A stretch of 64,000 nt of DNA from positions 345,456 through 409,455 of the forward strand of contig NZ_JASDDK010000003.1 in NCBI RefSeq assembly GCF_030407435.1, in the 5' to 3' direction. The DNA comes from Winogradskyella bathintestinalis. Lineage in GTDB: Bacteria > Bacteroidota > Bacteroidia > Flavobacteriales > Flavobacteriaceae. Below the pieces are notes generated by a model. That model was not told where the DNA came from, did no database searches, and saw nothing but the letters and a program-made list of their open reading frames with translations. The translations under genes were made by a program, and so were the position numbers. Shown piece by piece: positions 8,210 to 17,500 of the stretch; the first letter of the stretch is position 1; each line of letters starts with the position of its first letter.

Positions 8210-9384
8210 ATTTTTGAACAAATTAAAATAATTTTATCATTATTTAAGTTGGTAGTGAAAAACAAATACGTTGTTCCGCCGTCTTTTACTTTCAATTTTT
8301 TACGGATTTCATTAACCGATAATGGAAAGTTTCGGGTGGTTATATTGGCTTTTGTTATTTTCGTTTTTGAAAAGGTTTTTTTATGAAAAGGCAACACATT
8401 GTCAATTTTAAAGCGTCTGCCTGGAAAATCCAAAAGGGTTTCGGAAGTATATAAATGCGAATGCTTATGAAGCTTATCAACATTCAAAAGTTTGCTAATA
8501 GCATTGAAACTGCCCGATTTTAAAATGGCTGCATTCGGTTCGTATAAATAGGTGAGTGGCTGGCTGTAATTTGCGGTGACGTTGGATTCATGATTAAAAT
8601 AAAATTCAAAGTGCTGGGAAGTGTGTTTTTGCAAATTTACGGTCTTTCCTATAACATCGGCTTCGAAATTGCGTTCCAAAATCCAAAGTAATTCCTTAAC
8701 TTCATTATTAACAGCCACGACATGGATTTCTTTGACGTGCTTTAAGTCAGCCAGTGTTGCCGATATATCCAATAAGGGTGATGTTTTAATCATCACATTT
8801 TTGGCGTATTGAAGCAATACTTCTTGGTGTGTTTTTATATTGGGTTCGCAATCGGCAAGTAAAAACACTTTCTGTTTGGAATCATCACGACGAGATGGGT
8901 CAATATAAATCCAATCGAAAGGTTGGTCGATGCGTTGCAATGCATCAATACCATTTTCATTTAAACAGTTAATATTTGTAGTATTTAAGATGTCAAAATT
9001 ATGTGTAACGATTTTTGAAAGCTCAGCGTTAATTTCGCAATGTGTGACGTTTTTTATTTGTTTAGAAAAATATAAAACATCAACACCAAAGCCTCCGGTG
9101 AGGTCGATAATGGATTTTCCCGATACTAATTGAGATTTATAATTCGCCGTCCTTTCTGATGAGGTTTGTTCAATATTTAATTTATTTGGGAAATATATAT
9201 TTTTCGCATTAAACCAAGTCGGTAGTTTCTTTTGGCAGCGATTTTTGGCTTCTATCTGTTCAATAATTAATTTTGAATCAACGCTTTTAAACGGAATCCC
9301 TTTTAATAATAATTCAGACGTATTTGAGTTTAAATTATTATTTATAAATTCTTGAATTTCAGTATGTAATAAGTTGTTGTTCAA
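8206..9384 (-). CDS. Class I SAM-dependent methyltransferase with THUMP-like C-terminus
   Basis: The Rossmann motif I is IDLTGGFGVDVLYFS, followed by an acidic CEINAEL loop and a catalytic-loop motif YIDPSRRD. The C-terminal ~100 residues (ending TTYLFFTTN) match the THUMP-like domain of this Bacteroidota family. An RNA or protein substrate is likely, but I cannot tell which. The protein has 392 aa. It converges on the repair cassette with a 4-bp overlap, and its start lies 7 bp from the permease stop, so it ends the minus-strand operon. Confidence 0.85.
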   Translation of the reverse strand: MNNNLLHTEIQEFINNNLNSNTSELLLKGIPFKSVDSKLIIEQIEAKNRCQKKLPTWFNAKNIYFPNKLNIEQTSSERTANYKSQLVSGKSIIDLTGGFGVDVLYFSKQIKNVTHCEINAELSKIVTHNFDILNTTNINCLNENGIDALQRIDQPFDWIYIDPSRRDDSKQKVFLLADCEPNIKTHQEVLLQYAKNVMIKTSPLLDISATLADLKHVKEIHVVAVNNEVKELLWILERNFEADVIGKTVNLQKHTSQHFEFYFNHESNVTANYSQPLTYLYEPNAAILKSGSFNAISKLLNVDKLHKHSHLYTSETLLDFPGRRFKIDNVLPFHKKTFSKTKITKANITTRNFPLSVNEIRKKLKVKDGGTTYLFFTTNLNNDKIILICSKI

Positions 9385-9391
9385 ATCGAAA

Positions 9392-10480
9392 CTATAAGTC
9401 TTTAGTTAATTTTTTTACGATGTTATAATCTGATAAAAATTCCTTTAGAATAACTTTGGCTGCAGTATAAGCAGGGACAGCCACGATCATTCCAACGATG
9501 CCAAATATTATACCTGCAATAATAATGACTAGGAAGATTTCTAATGGATGGGATTTAACACTTTTTGAAAATATGTATGGCTGACTAAAGAAATTATCGA
9601 TCAATTGTGCAATAATAAAACCAATCATCACATAAGTAGTTTTAGGTAAAATAACCTCGCTAAAACTCTCACCTAAATTACTAGACATGTTCAATAACAA
9701 CATTAGAAAACCACTAACTAAAGGCCCCACATACGGCACTAAATTGAGAAGTGCGCACAAAAATGCGATAACTATAGCGTTGTCAATACCAAAAACCAAA
9801 AGGATAATTGTATAGATGACGAATAGAATTAATATCTGAAATATTAACCCAACAAAATACCGCGATAGCAAATCTTTTATTGCGGTAATAGAGCGTTTTG
9901 AACGTTCCTCATTTCCTGTTGGCACAAAAGTCATAATGCCCTCTTCGAATAGTTTGCTGTCTTTTAAAAAGAAAAATGAAATAAAAAGCACTGAAAATAA
10001 ACCGATACTAAAACTGCCTAATCCACTAATAAAGTTATTTAGGAAATTTGGAATAATAGCAAAATCGAGCTTAGCAAGTAAATTATAATCTTGTAGAGAT
10101 TGCTCTATATCAATATGGTTAAATTCAAAATAGGTGATAATTTGATTGTAAAGATTCTCAATATTATCTTGGAGTTGTTCAATATTGAGTAATGCTAAAT
10201 TATGGCCTTGCTCTACAATCAGCGGAATGAAGAGATCAATTAAGCCCGCTAATAGCCCTAAAAGTAGAGTCATAGTAACTACAACAGCTATGGTGTTACT
10301 AAAATTTAGGTGTCGTCTTAAAAATAATATTATTGGTCGTCCAATGAGCGAAACAACCGCAGCTATAGCAATATAAACTATTACGGATTGAATTTTATAT
10401 AAAAAAAAGAAGACTAGAGCGATAGCTAAAATTATTCCTATAGCTCTTAATATTCCGTTGGCTATTATTTTTGAGTTCAT
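9392..10480 (-). CDS. AI-2E family transporter (PerM/YdiK type permease)
   Basis: This 362-aa integral membrane protein has about eight hydrophobic segments: two near the N-terminus, a long periplasmic-type insert at roughly residues 65-150, and a dense cluster of helices from 150 to 345. The C-terminal signature (PYVGP, later QPYIFSKSVKSHPLEIF and IFGIVGMIVAVPAYTAA) is diagnostic of the family. Substrates vary (autoinducer-2, ions, unknown) and cannot be read from the sequence. It sits between the SpoU methylase and the SAM methyltransferase on the same strand. Confidence 0.9.
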   Translation of the reverse strand: MNSKIIANGILRAIGIILAIALVFFFLYKIQSVIVYIAIAAVVSLIGRPIILFLRRHLNFSNTIAVVVTMTLLLGLLAGLIDLFIPLIVEQGHNLALLNIEQLQDNIENLYNQIITYFEFNHIDIEQSLQDYNLLAKLDFAIIPNFLNNFISGLGSFSIGLFSVLFISFFFLKDSKLFEEGIMTFVPTGNEERSKRSITAIKDLLSRYFVGLIFQILILFVIYTIILLVFGIDNAIVIAFLCALLNLVPYVGPLVSGFLMLLLNMSSNLGESFSEVILPKTTYVMIGFIIAQLIDNFFSQPYIFSKSVKSHPLEIFLVIIIAGIIFGIVGMIVAVPAYTAAKVILKEFLSDYNIVKKLTKDL

Positions 10481-10503
10481 AGGATAAATATACTTAAACT
10501 AGA

Positions 10504-11019
10504 CTATAATACATTTTTAAAATTGAGCTGCTTCGTTATTTCATAAAGCGCAATACTCGTAGCTTGTGCTACATTCATACTACTATTGTTACCATACATA
10601 TTAATATGTACCACTGCATCAACCTGCGTTAAAATTGTATCAGAGACTCCAAAATTTTCATCTCCTAAGATTAATGCTATGGGTTGTGTGGTACGAAGTT
10701 GAAACTCAGATAAGGCTTGGCTATTTTTAGTTATTTCTAAGGCAATGAGGAAATAATTATTGGCTTTCAAATCTTTTATTTGCGCTTCAATATCGTTATT
10801 TAAGGAATGGTTTACATACTTTTCTGTAGAGCGCGATGTTTTTGCCATGCGTTTACCCAAGGTGATATCGGCACCACAAAATATAAGTTCTTTTATGCCA
10901 AAGGCATCTGCTATACGAAACAAACTTCCAATGTTAGGTGCATTAGTTACATTATCACAAATAACTTTAATAGAGTGCATTCGTTTTTTGAAGTTGGTAT
11001 TATAGTGAGTGAGTTGCAA
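10504..11019 (-). CDS. SpoU/TrmH-family RNA 2'-O-methyltransferase
   Basis: This 171-aa SPOUT-fold methylase has motif 1 NAPNIGSLFRIADAFG, motif 2 ALILGDENFGVS and motif 3 NNSSMNVAQATSIALYE. These form the trefoil-knot SAM site of the TrmH class. It lacks the N-terminal L30e-like substrate-binding domain of RlmB-type enzymes, so it is the short form, and the tRNA or rRNA target cannot be assigned. It starts with ATG and lies 23 bp upstream of the AI-2E-type permease. Confidence 0.9.
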   Translation of the reverse strand: MQLTHYNTNFKKRMHSIKVICDNVTNAPNIGSLFRIADAFGIKELIFCGADITLGKRMAKTSRSTEKYVNHSLNNDIEAQIKDLKANNYFLIALEITKNSQALSEFQLRTTQPIALILGDENFGVSDTILTQVDAVVHINMYGNNSSMNVAQATSIALYEITKQLNFKNVL

Positions 11020-11098
11020 TGGATTTTTTAGGTTATTAATAACGCTTTACGAAGGCTTAGGCAAATCTAAAATCGTAAAACTAGAATAATGGTTCGTT

Positions 11099-11740
11099 TT
11101 AGTTTTCAAAAACATATTTAATAATGTTAGCTCCCATTTTTAAAGCTTTTTCTCTAACATCTTCTGGGTCGTTATGTACTTCTTGATCTTCCCACCCATC
11201 ACCTAAATCGCTCTCTAAGGTGAATAGTAAAACTAATCTGCTGTCGTGGAAAATTCCAAAAGCCTGCGGTGCTTTGCCATCGTGTTCGTGGATTTTAGGT
11301 AAACCGTTGGTGAATTCGAAAGCCGAACTGTATAGGCTATGATTTTTTGGTATTTCTACCAAGTCACTATTCGGAAATACTTTTTTGAGTTCTTTAGTGA
11401 TATAAGGTTCCATGCCATAGTTGTCATCGATATGCAAAAAGCCGCCAGAGATTAAATAATTTCTCAAATTTTCGGCAGCCTCATCACTGAAAAATACGTT
11501 GCCATGTCCCGTCATATGTAAAAAAGGAAATTGAAAAATATCTGTGCTACCGACCTCAACTGTTTGAATGTTTTCGTTGATGTTAGTATTAATATGTTGG
11601 TTGCAATATTTTACTAAATTGGGAAGCGCAGTGGGGTTACTGTACCAATCTCCTCCACCTTGGTATTTCAATACGGCAATGTCTTGTGAGAAAAGAAAAA
11701 TCGTAAAAAATATAAAAAATAATGTAAAACGAAACTTCAT
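11099..11740 (-). CDS. DUF4159-domain secreted or periplasmic protein
   Basis: A short signal peptide (MKFRFTLFFIFFTIFLFSQ) precedes a compact globular domain. The conserved features are KYQGGGDWYSNPTALPNL, the HMTGHGNVFF strand, GGFLHIDDNYGME and a C-terminal GANIIKYVFEN. This pattern is DUF4159, which relates to the glutamine-amidotransferase-like fold, but its function is unknown. The start is uncertain: the ATG at 11740 follows the RsmE stop, while an in-frame ATG at 11752 overlaps that stop and adds four residues. Both keep the signal peptide. The gene is in the rsmE minus-strand operon. Confidence 0.85.
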   Translation of the reverse strand: MKFRFTLFFIFFTIFLFSQDIAVLKYQGGGDWYSNPTALPNLVKYCNQHINTNINENIQTVEVGSTDIFQFPFLHMTGHGNVFFSDEAAENLRNYLISGGFLHIDDNYGMEPYITKELKKVFPNSDLVEIPKNHSLYSSAFEFTNGLPKIHEHDGKAPQAFGIFHDSRLVLLFTLESDLGDGWEDQEVHNDPEDVREKALKMGANIIKYVFEN

Positions 11741-11744
11741 CTGA

Positions 11745-12449
11745 TTATTCATTAGTATATGAAACAGAATGACAAGCTGCGATTGCGGCGGTTTCTGTTC
11801 GTAAACGTGTCGCACCCAAAGTTACAGGAATATAATTATGTTCCAAAGCCATTTCGATTTCTTTAACGCTAAAATCACCTTCTGGACCAATTAAGATAGT
11901 ACAATCTGTAGCTGGTTTTAATTGTGATTTTAAAGATTTTTTGTCTGTTTCTTCGCAATGCGCTATAAAAGTTTGACCTATAAAAGTTTGTTTTATAAAA
12001 TCCTTAAAATTTTTAGGATCATTTAGTATAGGTTTATGATATTGCAGTGATTGTTTCATAGCAGACTGAATGATTTTTTCGAAACGCTCAGTCTTAATTA
12101 CTTTTCTTTCGCTATGGTCGCAAATAACTGGGGTAATAGTTTCAATACCAATCTCGGTGGCTTTTTCTAAAAACCACTCAAATCGGTCGTTCATTTTTGT
12201 TGGTGCAACAGCCAAATGCAAATTGAATTGGCGCTTGGGTTGGTAACTTTTTGAGGTTAATGAAACGATGCACTTTTTAGGTTCTGCCAATGTGATTTTT
12301 GCTGTAAATAGCCAACCATTGCCATTGGTGATAGCTAGAATATCGCCTTCCTTTTTTCGTAAGACTTTAGCAATATGCCGACTTTCCTCTTTGTCGAACT
12401 TAAAACTGGTATCGTTTTCGGTGATATTTTGGTTATAAAATAACTGCAT
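11745..12449 (-). CDS. rsmE: 16S rRNA m3U1498 methyltransferase RsmE
   Basis: This SPOUT methyltransferase has 234 aa. The N-terminal PUA-like domain contains EESRHIAKVLRKKEGD. The catalytic domain contains KATEIGIETITPV, ILIGPEGDFS, and the knot motif LGATRLRTETAAIAA. These are hallmark RsmE motifs; the enzyme methylates N3 of U1498 in 16S rRNA. Its ATG overlaps the stop of the upstream PPIase gene (TAATG arrangement), so the two are translationally coupled. Confidence 0.95.
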   Translation of the reverse strand: MQLFYNQNITENDTSFKFDKEESRHIAKVLRKKEGDILAITNGNGWLFTAKITLAEPKKCIVSLTSKSYQPKRQFNLHLAVAPTKMNDRFEWFLEKATEIGIETITPVICDHSERKVIKTERFEKIIQSAMKQSLQYHKPILNDPKNFKDFIKQTFIGQTFIAHCEETDKKSLKSQLKPATDCTILIGPEGDFSVKEIEMALEHNYIPVTLGATRLRTETAAIAACHSVSYTNE

Positions 12450-13081
12450 TACTCAAGGTTTTCAGAAAATTTTAATATTGTAATCTCTTCAATCGGGGTT
12501 CTGTTTTCGGTTTTAATAACGAGATAATATTTTTGGTTTTCAATGTCATCAATCGAAAATATATCATTAATATTATGGTTATCATTAAATGCCACATCGT
12601 CAAATGCTTTGGACATATCACCAGCTTTTATCCAACCTGTATCTCCACCTTTTTTAGATGTACGTCCGGATGAATAGTGTTTTGCCAAATCCTTAAATCT
12701 GTAGCCTTGATTGTATTGTGCTAATATGTTATTACGTTTTGTTTTCGCCACATCGTCAGAAGTCTTAGAAGCATCTATTACAATAATTTTAAACTTAATA
12801 TAATCGACATCCGCTTTATCAATTACTTTGTAATACGTTTTCTTAAAATCTGATTTGATAATTTTTGTTCCACCTTTTGAGAGGTTAAATAAATCATCTG
12901 CTAATCTGGTTTTATGTTTTACTTTATTGAACGTTAATAATTTACCATGCTTTGGTTTGTTTTCTTTTAAGAAGAGAGTAGCTTCATCGGGAGTAGAAAT
13001 AGAATCTAATTGTTGTTCGAGAGCCATCTGGGAAAAACCGATGCATGGGATAAAAAGTAGTAGCGTAAATAAATTTTTCAT
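12449..13081 (-). CDS. Parvulin-type peptidyl-prolyl isomerase, exported
   Basis: A signal peptide (MKNLFTLLLFIPCIGFSQ) is followed by a ~90-residue helical region and then a PpiC-type rotamase domain at roughly residues 95-190. The rotamase features are FKDLAKHYSSG, KGGDTGWIKAGDM and a FDDVAF helix. It probably assists folding of envelope proteins. At 210 aa it is shorter than SurA. It is the first gene of the operon with rsmE and the DUF4159 gene. Confidence 0.85.
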   Translation of the reverse strand: MKNLFTLLLFIPCIGFSQMALEQQLDSISTPDEATLFLKENKPKHGKLLTFNKVKHKTRLADDLFNLSKGGTKIIKSDFKKTYYKVIDKADVDYIKFKIIVIDASKTSDDVAKTKRNNILAQYNQGYRFKDLAKHYSSGRTSKKGGDTGWIKAGDMSKAFDDVAFNDNHNINDIFSIDDIENQKYYLVIKTENRTPIEEITILKFSENLE

Positions 13082-13313
13082 GTTGATTGTTTAATTTGGG
13101 GTTATCAACTACAAAACAACTAAATTTTAAGATATGATGGAAGTAGAGATAGAAACGATGTTAACAGATGTTTTAACAATTTGAAACAAGATGCACTCAG
13201 AGTAATTTTTTTTGAGTCAGTTAAGTAAAGGTTACAAAGAAATCAGCACAATTCATAGCTTCACTGGTTCGCGACTATGTTTGATCTTTTCATATCAATA
13301 TTCAGTGCATTCA

Positions 13314-14336
13314 CTAAATTTTTAAACGTGCAGTAGCCATGACATCAAAATTGGAGAAATCCTTTTCTAAGTACTTCAAATATCCAACAATGGCTATCAT
13401 AGCAGCATTATCTGTGGTGTACTCAAACTTAGGGATATAGCTTATCCAGCCATATTTTTGTTCCGCATCTTTTAAAGCTTTTCTAATTCCGGAATTGGCA
13501 GACACGCCTCCGCCAATTGCAATATGTTTAATTCCTGTTTGTTTTACCGCTAATTTCAACTTCGCCATTAAAATACCAATTATAGTGTATTGGATAGAAG
13601 CGCAAATATCATTTAGGTTCTCATCTATAAAATTCGGATTCTTTTTTACTTCACGCTGTATAAAATAGAGAATGTTCGTTTTTAATCCCGAAAAACTAAA
13701 ATTTAAACCATCTACTTTTGGTTTGGTGAACTGATAGGCTTTAGGATTTCCAAGTTGAGCCCGTCTGTCTATTTCGGGGCCAGCAGGATAACCGAGCCCT
13801 AAAATTTTTCCACTTTTATCGTAAGCTTCACCAACAGCATCATCTATAGTTTCGCCTAAAACATCCATCTCAAAGTAGTTTGTCACTTTTACGATCTGCG
13901 TATGTCCACCAGAAATAGTCATTGCCAAGAACGGAAAAGGAGGTTTATTGTGGTTTTCTTCGTCAATAAAATGAGCTAAAATATGCGCTTGCATGTGGTT
14001 GACGTCAATAAGCGGAATATCTAATCCGTAAGCTAGAGATTTTGCAAAGGAGGTGCCAACCAACAAAGATCCCATTAAGCCTGGACCTTTGGTAAAAGCT
14101 ACAGCATTTAATTGCGCTTTAGTAATGCCAGCCTTTTCTATAGCTTGGTGTACTACCGGAACAATATTTTGTTGATGTGCGCGAGAGGCCAATTCTGGCA
14201 CTACACCACCATATTCGGCATGTATTTTTTGGTCAGCGACAACATTACTCAAAATACGATCGTTACAAAGTATCGAAGCACTAGTATCATCGCATGACGA
14301 CTCAATGCCGAGGATGTAAATATTTTCTTTTTCCAT
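13314..14336 (-). CDS. tsaD: tRNA N6-adenosine threonylcarbamoyltransferase TsaD
   Basis: This Kae1/YgjD-family ASKHA ATPase makes t6A37 in ANN-decoding tRNAs together with TsaB, TsaC and TsaE. The diagnostic motifs are GIESSCDDTSAS at the N-terminus, the metal site HMQAHILAHF, TISGGHTQ, and GGGVSANSGIRK near the C-terminus. The length is 340 aa from the ATG at 14336; an upstream in-frame ATG would add six residues before the conserved start. A perfect -7 element (TACCTTTG, minus strand, 14419-14412) lies upstream, but I see no good -33. Confidence 0.95.
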   Translation of the reverse strand: MEKENIYILGIESSCDDTSASILCNDRILSNVVADQKIHAEYGGVVPELASRAHQQNIVPVVHQAIEKAGITKAQLNAVAFTKGPGLMGSLLVGTSFAKSLAYGLDIPLIDVNHMQAHILAHFIDEENHNKPPFPFLAMTISGGHTQIVKVTNYFEMDVLGETIDDAVGEAYDKSGKILGLGYPAGPEIDRRAQLGNPKAYQFTKPKVDGLNFSFSGLKTNILYFIQREVKKNPNFIDENLNDICASIQYTIIGILMAKLKLAVKQTGIKHIAIGGGVSANSGIRKALKDAEQKYGWISYIPKFEYTTDNAAMIAIVGYLKYLEKDFSNFDVMATARLKI

Positions 14337-14543
14337 AGTCGATATTCGGTACAATAATTGTTAATTTTACCAGTTAAAGTCCAATGCTATAAAATATAAC
14401 GTATTGTTATGCAAAGGTAGTAAAGATTTAATCTGAATTTGGTTATAAATAAAAGGATATTTTTTTGTTTTTAACTAATTGATGACGATTTCAAAACTAT
14501 TAAAAAGACTATTTTATTAAGCATATTTTAAATTAGTATTTAA

Positions 14544-17500
14544 ACTAAAAAACAGATAAATTCTATCAAACGGATACTCAAAATAATAGGAAAAATAATA
14601 GGAATTATCTTGCTCCTGTTTTTTATATTATTTCTAATTTTATCCATACCTGCAGTACAAACTAAGTTGGGTAGATACGTCACAGAATCTGTTAACAACG
14701 ATTTTAAAACCAATATTAATGTTGGTCGTGTAGGACTTCAACTTAACGGTGATATAGAGTTGAAAGACATACTGATAAGAGATTACAAAAAAGATACGCT
14801 AATTAGTGTTGGTGAATTAAATAGTTCAATAATTAGTTTTCAAAACCTTATTAATGGTAAGTTGAATTTTGGAGATATTGACCTTCAGAATGTCATTTTT
14901 AATTTAAAAACTTACAAAAACGAAACAGATACTAATTTAGATGTTTTTGTGGCTAAATTCGACAATGATAATCCGAGATTAGGGCCAAGTGAATTTCTGT
15001 TTTCGTCTAGTGATGTTTCTATAGAAGGTGGTATTTTTAGATTAATAGACGAAAATTTAGAAGTTCCAAAAATCTTTGAGTTTTCAGAATTAAAAGCCAA
15101 TACAACTAACTTTTTAATCAACGGGCCTGAAGTTAGTTGTCGTATTAATAAATTAGGATTTAGAGATAGTAGAGGGATTGCCGTAAAGAATTTAATGGCA
15201 AATTTTGAATACACATTAGACCATATGAGTTTTGGTGATCTCAATATTACAACAGCACTATCAGAACTAAAAGGTGATTTAAGATTTAACTACAAACGTG
15301 AAGATCTTAAATATTTTAAAGACAAAGTAAATGTCGAGGCCAGTTTTAGAGATTCTGACATTTCATTAACAGAACTAAATGCTTTTTTTGATGAATTTGG
15401 CACTGATCAACACGCCGTTTTCAATGCAGATTTATCAGGAACTTTAAATAATCTTGAAGCCAAACGTGTTAACGCAAGTACCTCTAACAATACGAGAATA
15501 GTTGGAGATATTACTTTTAAAAATCTGTTTAGTAAAGAAGATGACAGTTTTGCTTTACGCGGAAATTTTCAAACGTTAGCCTCAAATTACAATGATTTAA
15601 TAGCGCTTTTACCGAGATTATTAGGAAACTCAGTGCCTAGTGTAATTTCTAAGGTTGGTAATTTTAATATAAATGGAACCACTTTTATTACGGCAAAACG
15701 GGTAGAGGCCAATATAGAAATCGATACAGATTTGGGTTTTATAAATTCCGATTTACAATTAACCAATATCGATAACATTGACAATGCAAATTATATCGGT
15801 AATGTTGTTTTAGATGAGTTTAATATCGGAGAATTGATTAATGATCCGTTAGTTAAATCTACCTCACTAAATCTCGATTTAGATGGTAAGGGATTTACTA
15901 TAGATAATCTAAAAACTAATGTTAAAGGTGAAGTTTTTGTGTTAGATTATAACGGTTATACCTATAGAGATATAACGCTATCGGGCAATCTTGGAAATAA
16001 AATATTTAACGGAGTTGTAAAAGCGGAAGACCTTAATTTAAAACTCGATTTTAACGGTCTAGCGGATTTTTCTGAAGATCTCAAAAAGTTCGATTTTAAG
16101 GCCAATGTGGGTTATGCTAATTTGAGCGAATTGAATTTTGTAACACGAGACAGTATTTCAGAATTTAGAGGTTTGGTTACCATGTCTGCAAAGGGGACAT
16201 CCTTAGATAATGCAATAGGTGCAATTAATATAAAGAATACGACTTACAAAAATCAAGATGAGATATATAATTTTCAAGATTTTGATATTATTTCTACCTT
16301 TAACGAGGATGAACGTACGATCTCTATAAATTCGCCAGATATCATTCAAGGAAAAATTACTGGGCAATTTAAAATTAAAGATATTTTTGGCTTGGTGGAA
16401 AACTCGGTGGGAAGCATTTATACCAATTATATTCCTAATAAAGTCGATTCAGGTCAGTATATAGATTTTAGATTCAATATATATTCTAAAATTGCTACTG
16501 TATTTTACAAAGAGCTAACGTTAGGAAAGAACACGTTTATAGAAGGTAGAATAGAAACCGACGAAAAAGGATTTGAACTCACCTTCAATTCGCCTGAAAT
16601 TAAATTCAAAGATTATTTTGCAAATAATATCAATCTCAGTATTGATAATAGTAATCCTTTATTTAATACCTATGTAGAAATAGATAGTTTGAATGCTGGT
16701 ATCTATAATGCTTCGCAATTTAGTCTTATCAATGTAACAAAACGCGATACATTATTGTTTAAGTCTGAATTTAAAGGAGGTAAAAATAATGCAGATACCT
16801 TTAACTTAAATCTGTTTTATACCATAGATGAAACTAATCAATCCATTGTTGGTATTAAAAAATCGGATGTTAAATTTAAAAGTTATGAATGGCTTCTAAA
16901 TGCTCAGAAGGATACTTTAAACAAAATTCGCTTCGATAGAAATTTTAACACCTTCGATATATTTCCTATTAAAATAACTCAAGGGGATGAAGAAATTTTG
17001 GTATCTGGTAAAGTAAAAGACTCTACCAATAAAAATTTTAATGTCGATTTTAAGGATGTGCAACTCGTTAAAATTACACCACGCATAGACAGTTTAGCAT
17101 TAAAAGGTGTGGTAAACGGCAAATTAGATGTGGTGCAAAATAATGGAGTATATCTGCCAAAATCTAATGTAGAAATTAGCGGTTTGTTTGTTAATGACTA
17201 CGATTTAGGAAATTTAAAAGCTAAGATTGAAGGCAACAATTCCATCACTAATTATAATGTCGATGTAACTTTAATTAATGATAATCTAAAATCGTTGGAT
17301 GCTAAGGGCATGATTGATGTTTCAAACAAAAATCCAACTATTGATTTAGAAGTCGAATTCGAAGAGTTTCTATTAGATCCTTTAAATCCTTTGGGTGAAG
17401 GGGTGATAAGTAACATTAGAGGATTGGTTTCTGGTTATGCCAATGTTACCGGAAGTTTAAAAAAGCCAGCAATTTATGGAGAGTTATTATTGGATAGAGC

